This document shows, one piece after another, positions 35,678-45,458 of a DNA stretch of 64,000 bases. The position numbers were made by a program, and so were the translations under genes. Numbering within the stretch: position 1 is the first letter of the stretch; each line of letters begins with the position of its first letter. The notes under the pieces are model-generated. The model saw only the letters and a program-made list of their open reading frames with translations. It made no database searches and had not been told where the DNA came from. The stretch covers positions 1,250,001 to 1,314,000 of the forward strand of contig NC_068363.1 in NCBI RefSeq assembly GCF_020536995.1, written 5' to 3'. The stretch comes from Dreissena polymorpha (taxonomy: Eukaryota; Mollusca; Bivalvia; Myida; Dreissenidae).

Positions 35678-37634
35678 TCAGTTGAAATCAATGATGAATT
35701 CATTCAAATTCACCAAAGCACAACAAATGTGTGCAATTTTGTCAATCATGGTGAAATTGTTCTCATCTTTGAACATTAAAAATCGTATAGGTACTGTGCC
35801 ATTTAAAAACGTGTATTTTTGACGGACAGTTCCTATCACTCTCTCAACATGAATCCTCACATTCGCCAACTTTCGTGTGGATTTGAGGTCAGCAGCCGTC
35901 GGCTGATTTCTTCCTTTAGTGAAGTCTGGTATGTTAACGCTCGCTGCAAGTGAGCCAACACTAGAACTTATGTCAAAACCTCTGTCTGCTAGAATGAGGT
36001 CACTGGGGAGAATATTGTTTAGGTAGCCGCAGTGCACTGTAATGAACTTGTCACTCGTTCTTCCACCCCAGGCTTTAGAAATAAAGGACACTGTACCCTG
36101 TGGTGTTATTCCTATTAAGAATTTGACAGTATGGTGATGTTTATATGCACTAAAACATTCGGCAGCAGCCTCCAAGTTAGATGGTCTTTCTATAAAAACC
36201 TCAAAACAGTCAATAATCGACACAACTTTACGTCCAAAATTCTTCCGGAATTGCATTGGCATTGTCTTTTGCACAGTTTCTCGTTGTGGCCAGTGTACCA
36301 TCGGATTTCATTTGTAATACATTACGGTTATCACACTTGAAAAAATGCGGGAAACTGTTGATTGTGACAAACCAAATTCATAGGCCAGGAACATAACTGA
36401 CAAATTCAGCCTTAACCACATGAGAGTCAAAGAAAATGTTCTAAATTGACTGAGCACAAGTGATAAAGGTAGATAAGGTGACAAGTACTGAAACAAGAGC
36501 ATCAGCATTTCATAAGATGACAACCCAGTCAAATGCTTCACTTTGTCATCCTTCCCTTCAAAGTCTTTTTCTGAATATTTGTCAGACAACTGATTCTTCA
36601 GGTGCTGGTTTTCGGCACGAAGCGCACTTATCTCATACTCCATACCCTGCAGGCATTGGTTGTTAACATCTGTCTGCGTCGCTGCATTGTTCGCCTCATC
36701 GGAAATGTCGTCAAGTACATCCGGATGGGCTGAAATATTTATAAGGTATCTAAATATCTACTGGTATAAGAACACAGGGCATTCCGGTATGTTGCAAATG
36801 ATTGAAAAAGTTGCAAATGATTGAAAAATTTGCAATAATTTATTTACAGGAATACAAAGCTGAAAATAACTGAAATGTGATAGGTGAATGGTATTAATAT
36901 AGTTCATGCAAGTCCATAACTATAATTCTAAGAAATGTAATGCACATTACGACATATTACCTAGACTTGCAAACTGTGACATGTCAAGTTTTCTCTGTGC
37001 ACGTTCCATGTGACGGTTGTAGCGCGATAATGCAGGTGTCGTTGATGTAGAAGCCATCACAGGTGGTGGCGTTTGGATGCTTCTGGAAGTTCTGAGATTT
37101 AGGGATGGAGCCCAATCAGGATTTAGACGATCATGCATCTCTGCCTTCTTTCCTGAACACATACAATGTAGACACTCATTAAAACACATTAACTAAATAC
37201 TTAACACTTAGATCTATATGAATAACAATAAAATAATGATTCTAATAGTATTAGTAATACGTTTTGCCAGTCATGATTGATTGTATTATTTGGTGAAGAG
37301 AACAATACAAAAACTAATGACGTTATGTTCGCGGGGTGTAATCTCAAATAGATTAGCTTATAATTTATTTTACCATCCATATATAGAAACAATTTGTGAT
37401 AAAAGCTTAAAAGTTACCTTTGACAAAATGTGCCGATCAAACTCGAACATTGTCGATGTTTTTGTTTTCAAAACTCTGACCGAGTTTTGCCAACCATTCT
37501 TGTCTACGATCCGCTGTTAGTTTTTCCCAATCTTCTCCCTGATTCTTTATTATCGCTGGTATTCTGTAATAATGCAGATCCTTTTCATGGTCCTTACTAT
37601 TTGAACACCCAATAATAGAACACTTTATCACCAT
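35678..37634 (-). CDS. ISL2EU-like gene B: THAP, coiled-coil, HTH and DDE transposase
   Basis: Exons 37634-37418, 37152-36961 and 36729-35678 give 487 codons with consistent phases. The THAP finger starts [20 protein letters not shown] (C-x4-C), has [10 protein letters not shown] and ends [14 protein letters not shown]. The third zinc ligand, expected as Cys in RV-C-S-A-H, is TGA at 37437-37439. [10 protein letters not shown], a linker typical of these proteins, is followed by a leucine-rich coiled coil ([20 protein letters not shown]) and a helix-turn-helix ([17 protein letters not shown]). A second in-frame TGA lies at 36308-36310. The DDE_4 catalytic core has Asp in [13 protein letters not shown], Asp in LILADRGFD and Glu in [14 protein letters not shown]. 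It would cut and join element ends in the nucleus. Apart from the two stops the gene is intact. Confidence 0.8.
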
Positions 37635-38842
37635 TTTGTCATTTTCAACGCACCGATATTGATCAAATGACAGCTCCTTTGTGCTCGACAACTGAACCAT
37701 AAAATGTTCAGTGCGCATGTGCCTCCAAAATGGCTGCCGGGTAAATATTACGTAACGTGAAATTCGTCTATTGTTCGGCAAAAGCCATAAAGTCTTCTGC
37801 TGTCGCTTCAGGCACATTTTTTGACTTTTTGAGTGGGGTCTCTGATATAGTAGGTGTTGAGGCACACAAAGATTCTAGTTTTTGATCTCACTGCTTCTTT
37901 GCTGTTTTTGCTGACACAAAGTCAATGTCCCTCACCTCCTGATATGACACAGACTTGCAATCTGATGGCAAAAGCCAGTAAGCCTTAGACTCTGTCACAG
38001 TTTTCGCGTCACATACTTTAACTGTAGCTTCAATGGCAAATAGAAGTGACGCCACATGTGTACATGCCTTGCCCAGTCCAGCCATGCAGTTGCAGTGGCA
38101 AGAAACAATGTTCCCGTCTTTAGTGGCGATAATCCAGGGTCTTAAAGGCTTCTCCCGCATTCTCTGTGAGTGGAGAACCTGGAATTTACAAGCACATTCA
38201 TGTACATAATTATTATAATATAGCGATAAACATGTAGTTAATAAGGAAGCTTTTAAATTTGAGTACATTGCCGTGATATTATGCACGTTTGGAGAGCATA
38301 TGCATGCGCAATCATGTAACCAAGAAGGATGTTAGACCATTTAAGGCATAAACGTGTCAGAATTATTTTTTGTGTGTAAAGTTTAAAGGCAGTCATCGAT
38401 CAACACTTTTCCAGGCAGACTACTGTGGCACTTCAGCAAATGCTTAAATCACCAACAAAGAGTCATTATTGACATGAAAGAAAATTAATTTTGAACAATA
38501 TAGAAATTAAGAATGTTAGTTCAAAACAATAAATACCTTTGCCATTACAATCACATGCTGTCCATGTACAATCCCGACTTTATCACAGACTCATCCGCAC
38601 ACAAACTGGTTGTAAGCCTCTAAAGACTTGTAAGCTTTTAATCATCCTTGGTGTATGGACTTGGTGTGAATAATAAATAATTCACTATGTCTGCTTACGT
38701 GATTTTCGGCAACACATTAACATCTTGTGTCCAACTCAATTTTTCATCGTACGGATCAAGTCCACCGACAATCGATAATTTCCCTTCATATCGCTGTTTT
38801 TCATCATTAGTCAGTCCATCTTTGTATGCAATCGATTTCTGC

Positions 38843-39313
38843 AGATTGGCGAATGCGGGCGGGCGGGCGGAACAAGCTTGTCCGGGCCATAACTATGTCG
38901 TTCATTGTCAGATTTTAAAATCATTTGGCACATTTGTTCACCATCATTGGACGGTGTGTCGCGCGAAATAATTACGTCGATATCTCCAAGGTCAAGGTCA
39001 CACTTTGAGTTCAAAGGTCAAAAATGGCCATAAATGAGCTTGTCCTGGCCATAACTATGTCATTCATTGTGAGATTTTAATATCATTTGGCGCATTTGTT
39101 CACCATCATGGGACGGTGTGTCGCACGAAAGAATCACGTCAATATCTCCAATGTCAAGGTCGCCACGACTAAAAATGGATTTTTTTTTAAAACAAACTTA
39201 CAAAGGGGGTTAATTTTGTTTGTTCATTTCAAAAGTTCAGTTTGAGTTTTCTACCTTTATCAGATTTTTTTTTCACAATGAAAACCTGGTTTTGTGACAA
39301 TTTTGTCCCTTGT
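38843..39313 (+). repeat. Family g repeat, 5' truncated
   Basis: Begins inside the family at AGATTGGCGAATGCGGGCGG and keeps two core units and the 3' end AAACCTGGTTTTGTGACAA plus TTTTGTCCCTTGT. It interrupts the 5' part of the older ISL2EU-like element. Confidence 0.8.
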
Positions 39314-39462
39314 CTTTTGATATTTTAACGCAACATATAACCCTCTATATTTGTTATTTGTTTATCGACAATAAAAGAACGCTTTGAAAATTTCAAGACT
39401 GCCTCCAATATGGCGGACGTGACGGTGTCAGGGTAAAAATCTCCTTTTCCTGGAATCCCTCT

Positions 39463-39742
39463 ATTAAAAGCTGCTGCAGACTTTAATTAAGAATTTAGGA
39501 TACATGTACATTTCAATGATTATGTCCCAACTTGACCATTTAACACCCTACCATAGGTTATTGCAGTGGAAGGCTACTATGTTTCTGTTTGTCGCCTATC
39601 CCAGTCTGACAACTTATCTATATGTCTTATACTATATGTGTTGCCTAATACTATTCTTCTACTGCTAACATACGCTTCAATAACACATAAAATGAAAACT
39701 ACTGACTATTTACAATTTTATATCCAGCCATCTTAACTAAAG
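39463..39742. other. No gene recognised
   Basis: Flank of the older ISL2EU-like element. Possibly the 3' part of the retroelement fossil that follows; no motif seen. Confidence 0.35.
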
Positions 39743-40288
39743 TTAATTTTGAGTCTTAATTTGGTGTCCCTGGCTTGTCTTGCGTTGATCTCCGCGTTGA
39801 TCTCCAGAATGCGCACTCTCTGCCATCTTCGCAATGTTAATAAGTTCATCCATCGATTTTGGCTCCTCTATCAACACATGGCTGTTGATTTGTTTGCCCA
39901 GGCCATGAACCGCCTGGTCTATGATTTCATTGTCTGTCTTCCCTAATATGCGCCCACACGTTTGCACTTCTTCTATGTATTGTTGAACATTTTGACACCC
40001 TTGTGTCAATCCAACAAATGTCTCATATATTTTAGTACTGTTGGCATTTGTGTCAAATCCTGTTAAAAATGCCTGTTTAATTAGTCCATAATCATTTTTG
40101 GTCTCCTCGGATAAGTTCATGTACCAATTTTCAGCTTCTTTAGGCATGGACATGCACAACTGTACACATTTTTGTTCGTCATTCCATTTATTCATTTTTG
40201 CTAATGCTTCCAGTTTTTGTATGTAAAATTTGGCACTTTCGCCAATTTCAAATTCTGGAACATTATCACTTATGTTTCCTCGAGGCAT
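39743..40288 (-). pseudogene. Fossil LTR-retroelement gag-like fragment
   Basis: The minus strand encodes about 180 residues starting MPRGNISDNVPEFEIGESAK. It shows the helical gag pattern W-x5-A-x2-F (AENWYMNLSEETKNDYGLIK) and LTQGCQNVQQYIEEVQTCGR, as in Ty3/gypsy-type capsids. No protease, reverse transcriptase or integrase is seen nearby, so only the first part of the element remains. A stretch near 40400 on the minus strand (TGGCGTCCTGTGACAAAATG) could be a primer-binding site after a long terminal repeat. Treated as a fossil; age not estimated. Confidence 0.6.
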
Positions 40289-40299
40289 TTTGAAATCTA

Positions 40300-41143
40300 C
40301 AATGTCACCTATACAAATACACCAGTCTTGATTAATTAATTATCCGAAATTCTACCCACTTAGCAGTCGAAATGATACCCTGATTCTCCAACATTTTGTC
40401 ACAGGACGCCATTTATGCTATTGTTGAAGTGGTGTAATAACAATTAAATCAAAGTTCTATTTTTATATTTTATTTCCAATGTACTCAACTAATCTTGTAT
40501 GTGTCCACATTAGTAAAAATCTATTAATTGCTACTCGCTTTCACGCATCCAGTTCTTAACCTTCCTAAACCCTCACTGACTATCATCTCAATCCCTAACT
40601 CCCTTCTCTCAGCATTCTGACACACCGCTTATTCCTTTCTTCCAATCAAATCTAATTATCTTAATATGCATCTTTCAGTCATTGGTCACATTCATATCTT
40701 TCACCCATCCAACTGTCACTCACAACCTTTTACATAACTATTACCCTCTACTATTTCACACATGTGTAACCGTCTACCTCTTAACCTGGTGGAACTACTT
40801 CTCTATAGGTGTCCCTGAATTCTCTTTGATGATTATCTCAGGGTCTCTGGTATTACCACACCAATATAATTAAAGACAACTTACATAATTACCAACATAC
40901 ATGAAATATAAACTAATGAGCATCATAAAACATATTAAATATACTTTCATAACTTGCCCCAGGTTACACAAGCATAAATCCTTGAATACGCCTGAAATTG
41001 GACAAAATGCCACGTTGCGTGAAACAAAATTGTGTGCAATAAATGAAGTAAAATTGGAATTTTGAACAAGAACAAATGCTTATGAAATAAAGTAATTTTG
41101 ATGTATTTCACATTCCATAAGCAGCATAAAAATTAGGGTTTTT
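40300..41143. other. Flank of the gag-like fossil; no gene
   Basis: T/C-rich on plus. May contain the long terminal repeat and leader of the fossil, but I cannot find a paired repeat in the window. Confidence 0.35.
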
Positions 41144-41391
41144 TATGCCTCCGGATCGAAAGATCAGAGGTATATTGTTTTTGGCCTGTCTGTCATTCAT
41201 TGTGTGTGTCCCCAAACTTTAACCTTGGTTAAACATTTGCGATAACTTTTAATATATTGAACATAGCAACTTGATATTTGGCACGCATGTGTATCTCATG
41301 GAGCTGCACATTTTGAGTGGTCAAAGGTCAAGATCATCCTTCAAGCAGCGCAATAGGGGGCATTGTGTTTCTGACAAACACATCTCTTGTT
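41144..41391 (+). repeat. Family h repeat
   Basis: Starts ATGCCTCCGGATCGAAAGAT with its 5' hairpin (AGATCAGAGGTATATTG). It has one core unit with TGTGTATCTCATGGAGCTGC and ends GGGGGCATTG, a TGTGTTT...AAACACA hairpin and TCTCTTGTT. Confidence 0.8.
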
Positions 41392-42020
41392 ATGCACTTG
41401 TTGAAATTCTTCAGAAAACTTGTTTAAATGAGTAAAGCACCATACCGTCGTCCTAAAATCCACTAAAATTAAAAGATGAAACCCAAAAAAGTCACGTGAT
41501 CCTGCACCCTGAGTAGTGAAGCGGCGAAATAAGATCAATTGACCGGGAAATTCAAATACAGGTAAAAATGTGTAAAAAAAAAATTTATGTAACAAAAACC
41601 TAGGTATAGCAACAATCAATGGCCAAAAAGTTCAAATGTAACGTTTATGGTTCGATCCCACTTAATTACAAAGTTAAACCAGAACACATGGTCACCTTAA
41701 AGACAACTGCGAAACTCAAAGACACTGTAATCTCACTTCTGACACCAAGGCGCCCCTGTGCAAAAGCTTTGCTTGCTGTAAAAACAGTTCTTAAGTACTA
41801 TATGAAGTGCTATAAACACATGCATCAGTACTTTGTACTCTTCTCTTGTGTGATTTGGCTGGCAAGCATGGCTATCTGAGCATAAGGGGTTCTTTGGTGT
41901 GGATATACAACGCAACAAGGGGTTCTCATGTCATCATATAATTCCTCAATGATCATCAAGTCTCAAGTTCTGTAAATAGACATACATGAATAATACGTAC
42001 AGTGATAAACATAGAGAATA
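41392..42020. other. No gene recognised
   Basis: A plus-strand open frame of 86 codons from 41619 has no motif and no splice support. I do not call it. Confidence 0.4.
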
Positions 42021-42151
42021 ACAGGTTATTGTCCCATCGTTTTGTAATATATCAGGCGAGGCTTAGAATAATATAACGGTGAGGCTTGCCGAGCCGTAAT
42101 TTTATTCGTGCCAAGCCTGATATATTACACAAAGATGGGACAGTAACCTGT
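42021..42151. repeat. 131-bp inverted repeat (hairpin)
   Basis: ACAGGTTATTGTCCCATC and GTAATATATCAGGC on the left pair with GCCTGATATATTAC and GATGGGACAGTAACCTGT on the right, around a short centre. Probably a small foldback element; no target duplication identified. Confidence 0.75.
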
Positions 42152-42671
42152 TTTTCTGTTTATAATACCACATTTTCCTAAAAATCTGCAAAACAATCCA
42201 TTTCTTTATATTTAATATGTACGGATCCTTGCTGATTTTGCTGACCGGCTTTAACACGTTGACATACATGTAGAAACGGCGTTCGAAAAGATAAAACGAA
42301 TAATCGCTTATTTTAAACATCGTATAGAGAAAAAAAGTTGTTTGCTCTATGAATGGGAAGAGTACAACCGCTTAAATTATAAACGTGTTGAATTGGAGAT
42401 CAGGAATGGACTGCAGTGACAAATTTAATCTAAGAACACACTTCACCGAATAGTTTGGAGACGCCATTTTGGAGATGTGTATTGAAATTGACATTTTGAT
42501 GATGGTTTCAATAATGACATAAGCGTGTTAAATCGCTTGTTTAAATAGTTGAGGATAAGCATACAGTTCTCATTTGTCCTGACTTTCTGTGCAAAATTTG
42601 CGAGTGCAAAGACTATATCGATATTTAAGATTTATTGCCCAATTGATGACTTCATTGAACTCCTGCAGTGC
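42152..42671. other. No gene recognised
   Basis: AT-rich noncoding sequence. Confidence 0.4.
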
Positions 42672-42990
42672 GGGCAAGCATGTGTATCTCATGGAGCTGC
42701 ACATTTTGAGTGGTGAAAGGTCAAGGTCATCCTTCAAGGTCAGAGGTCAAATATATGTCAAATATATGTGGCCCAAATCGCTGGTGAAAGGTCAAGGTCA
42801 TTCTTCAAGGTCAAATATATGGGTCAAAATTGTCAAAAATGTAATGTCACTTCTGCAATATTGAACCTAGCAATTTTATATTTGAAATGCATGTGTATCT
42901 CATGGAGCTGCACATTTTGAGTGGTCAAGGTCTTCCTACAAGGTCAAACGTCATATAGGGGGACATTGTGTTTCACAAACACATCTTGTT
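42672..42990 (+). repeat. Family h repeat, 5' truncated
   Basis: Two to three core units with TGTGTATCTCATGGAGCTGC and GGTCAAGGTCATCCTTCAAG. It ends GGGGGACATTG, TGTGTTTCACAAACACA and TCTTGTT. Confidence 0.8.
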
Positions 42991-43357
42991 TTAAATAAAC
43001 TTTTGTGATTTATGACTTTAAACTAGAATAAAATATGTACGTGCTTGGTATCAAATTGTTTGTTTTGTTGAATCTGATTCATGTTGATAGAAATTGTTGA
43101 CTTTATTGAAAATCCCATGTAACTCCAAACATAGACTGATACAAGAATTTCCTGTTGACCATGATATAAAAAAATATATCAGGCAAAGTTTTGTCAGGCA
43201 GTTATCAATGCGGTGATATGATAAAATATAATGAACAATCACAGTATTGCATCATAACGGATCAATTGCAAAATAGGATCAATATATATAAATGTAACTA
43301 TTTGACATGATTACCTGTTCGAGTATAAATGTGCACGCATTGAAAAATGGGTTTTTA

Positions 43358-44062
43358 TACGCCCGTCTATGACGGGACGTATTATGGTATACCCCGCGTC
43401 CGTCTGTCCGTCCGTCTGTCCGTCCGTCTGTCCGTCCGTCTGTCCGTCCGTCCGTCCGTCCGTCCGTCTGTTAATGTCGTACGCTACGTCAAATATCCTT
43501 TGACAGATTTTCTTCAAATTTTAACACAATCTTAATATTGATAAACCCTGATCCCCTTTCGTTTTTGACGGAATTCTGAATTGTCGTTCCAGAGTTATGG
43601 GACTTTGTTCGTCAAAATTTCGTGATTTCATTGAATGTCCTACTGTAGCTCAAATATCCTTCGATGGATTTTTTTCAAATTTCAACACAATCTTAATATT
43701 GATAAACCCTGATCCCCTTTCGTTTTTGACGGAATTCTGAATTGTCGTTCCAGAGTTATGGGACTTTGTTCGTCAAAATTTCGTGATTTCATTGAATGTC
43801 CTACCGTAGCTCAAATATCCTTCGATGGATTTTTTTCAAATTTTAACACAATCTTAATATTCATAAACCCTGATCCCCTTTCATTTTTGACGGAATTCTG
43901 AATTGTCGTTCCAGAGTTATGCGACTTTGTTCGTCAAAATTTCGTGATTTCATTAAATAAACTGAAGTAAAAAAATGATTCAAAGGGTTATTTATTACCT
44001 TACTACTTCATTGGCGAACGACGGGCGTATCATGCGCTCATGGCGCAGCAGTTTATTAATTG
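43358..44062 (+). repeat. Family i tandem-core repeat
   Basis: Starts ATACGCCCGTCTATGACGGG, then CCGTCTGTCCGTCCGTC over about 70 bp. Three units of about 165 bp follow with CCTGATCCCCTTTCGTTTTT and CCAGAGTTATGGGACTTTG. It ends GACGGGCGTAT (inverted 5' motif) and a TGCGC-TCATG-GCGCA hairpin. The last bases (TTTATTAATTGTT) differ from the CTTGTT of the other families, so the exact end is uncertain. Confidence 0.75.
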
Positions 44063-44269
44063 TTAAAATTGAATGGTGGTTTTGTTATTATTTACCTTTA
44101 GGAAGAAGTGGTTTAAAAAAAACAGAATGGGTATTAAAATCAATTACCCAAAACAATATATTTACCAAAAAGTACTTTAATCAAAAGGGACCCCACATAT
44201 AGACGTCCTAAGTCAACTATACTGCTAATCAATCTATACAAAAAAAGGAAATAAAGTATCCCTATGACA

Positions 44270-44860
44270 CTTGCATGTACAGGAAGCCAGTGGAGTTTCC
44301 ACAGCACCGGTGTAATGTGATTTTGTCGTGGTGTCCTGGTGATAACACAAGCAGTGGTATTTGAACATGCTGAAGTCTATTCAGAACATAACTCGGTGAT
44401 CCACACACAACAGGGAATTACAATAAAAAAGTTTTTTTTATGTTGCCAAAGAGTTACCATCAGCGATTTTGTTGCGTCCACAGTCAGGTATTTCCGAATT
44501 TGACCTATTTTTCTGATCTGATTGTAACATGATCTGAAAACAGAGTAATCTGCTTTTCCATATCTAAATGAGAGTCTAGAATGGCACCAAGGTTCCTAAC
44601 AGCTGTTGTTGGTTGGATAACAGCTGTACCGACTTTAACGGTGAAATTTTCAGTTCTAGTGCGTTTTGATACAAATTAATCACTTCTGTTTTTTGGGCAT
44701 TAATTTTTAGTGAGTTGTTATTCATCCACAGTACAAATCATTCAGACACGCTTCAATTCGTTGCAGCGCATCATCGCGCGAAACAGAATCCTTGGGTTTA
44801 AATGCCATGTATAACTGGGAGTGGTCATTGGCAGCATCACCTTCCTGCATCTCCTCAGTA
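44270..44860 (-). pseudogene. LINE reverse-transcriptase fragment
   Basis: The minus strand reads DDHSQLYMAFKPKDSVSRDD, RIEACLNDLY, WMNNNSLKINAQKTEVINLY and later RLQHVQ- and LHRCCGNSTGF-like pieces. A-D-D-x-x-L-Y with W-M-x-x-N-x-L-K-x-N-x-x-K-T-E is the palm region of CR1/Jockey-type non-LTR reverse transcriptases. There are several stops and frame changes, and no other part of the LINE is nearby. Confidence 0.65.
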
Positions 44861-44886
44861 TTGATCTCAACAGCTGCGCACAATGC

Positions 44887-45099
44887 TTAACCCTTTGCAT
44901 GCTGGGAAATTTGTCGTCTGCTAAAATGTCGTCTGCAGAATTTTTAAAATTAGCATTTTCTTAGATTTTTTTCAAAGAATACTATCAGAATAGCAAACAG
45001 TTTGGATCCTGATGAGACGCCACGTTCTGTGGTGTCTCATCTGGATCCAAACTGTTTGCAAAGGCTTTCAAATTTCGGTTCCCGCACTGAAAGGCTTAA
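44887..45099. mobile_element. TTAA-ended MITE with internal hairpin
   Basis: Begins TTAACCCTTTGCATGCTGGG and ends CTGAAAGGCTTAA, imperfect inverted termini bounded by TTAA. A strong internal hairpin, GCAAACAGTTTGGATCC with GGATCCAAACTGTTTGC, lies at 44995-45061. TTAA boundaries suggest piggyBac- or Kolobok-type mobilisation (inference). Confidence 0.75.
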
Positions 45100-45458
45100 A
45101 TGGATAACACAAGCTAACACAGGAACGAAAGATAACACTGGTACAAATGATAACACTTGAAACGCAGAAAGCAAAGTCTTGAAACACTGGGGTGGAAATA
45201 TATAACAAAGTTTATAAGTAGAAATGTGTTAGAAATTTAAGTTGAAAATTCTCTTTCATACCATAGCTAACAATAAAATACAAAACAACAAATATAACAT
45301 GTTGAAGCTCAAACAACCAAACATCTTAAGAAAACTCCAGCTCAAAGTATCTAGGAATACCATGTCTTCCTCCTCGGTGAGGTGTACTCCATCGTGAACC
45401 CCATAGCTTCTCTCTTTTAAATAAAACATTTTTTCCAGCGGATTTTTTTCCCAACATT
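45100..45458 (-). pseudogene. Possible SGNH-hydrolase-like C-terminal remnant
   Basis: On the minus strand at about 45270-45430 the frame reads SYGVHDGVHLTEEEDMVFLD. D-G-V-H-L is the C-terminal Asp-x-x-His block of SGNH hydrolases, which also occurs in some retroelement ORFs. The adjacent sequence GTTGAAAATTCTCTTTCATA recurs at 10360-10385, showing a shared repeat. Treated as a broken fragment. Confidence 0.3.

Larger units (their letters stand above)
27797..37769. mobile_element. Younger ISL2EU-like transposon (9,973 bp), two genes
   Basis: Perfect 14-bp terminal inverted repeats AGACGAATTTCACG, extended more loosely by TACCC and GGCAGCCAT-TT-GAGGCA on both sides. Flanked by the dinucleotide AT at 27795-27796 and 37770-37771. 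Removing the element and one AT rejoins GCC GAA CAA TTG AGC of the host gene in frame. A two-base AT duplication, a THAP/DDE transposase and a separate YqaJ-nuclease gene are the described features of ISL2EU elements in the PIF-Harbinger-related group. Gene A is on plus and gene B on minus, convergent, with a MITE between their 3' ends. Gene A carries one in-frame stop and gene B two, so this copy is recently disabled. Confidence 0.85.
26677..38841 (-). pseudogene. Gene A of the older ISL2EU-like element (SWIM, YqaJ nuclease, PHD)
   Basis: Exon 1 (about 38841-38537) reads RYEGKLSIVGGLDPYDEKLS and has stops. It ends at a GTATTT donor, and the intron is 38536-38179. Exon 2 starts 38178 (VLHSQRMREKPLRPWIIA), has SWIM ligands in SCHCNCMAGLGKACTHVA and reaches EDFMAFAEQ at 37772. 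It resumes at 27794 as LSKLNSKPC after the inserted element. The nuclease part has RFTASNAKAVV, SIGASPDGIF and ACIEIKCPYS, the YqaJ-type Asp and Glu-x-Lys residues. The PHD finger reads LYCLCSQVEHGEMIACDNNE, with WFHYRC and WYCPDSQ. The final Cys pair is incomplete: the younger copy has WYCPVC. Frameshifts near 27770 and 27405 and several stops show it is dead. Confidence 0.8.
26400..39462 (-). mobile_element. Older ISL2EU-like transposon, interrupted
   Basis: The right terminus, read on the minus strand from 39462, is AGAGGGATTCCAGG, 10 of 14 bases like the younger element terminus AGACGAATTTCACG. It is followed as in that element by a TTTTACCC stretch and CGCCATATTGGAGGCA. It contains a broken gene A in two exons. 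The younger ISL2EU-like element (27797-37769) splits exon 2, and a family g repeat (38843-39313) splits the 5' part. The left terminus and any gene B are not visible. The left limit given is only the edge of the neighbouring family b copy. Confidence 0.65.

Noticed and set aside
41619-41879. 86-codon plus-strand frame MAKKFKCNVYGSIPLNYKVK
   Set aside because: No motif, no splice signals and average AT-rich context; probably chance.
43375-43475. CCGTC/TGTC tract as an independent microsatellite locus
   Set aside because: It is the standard simple-repeat part just inside the 5' end of a family i element, as in the other families.
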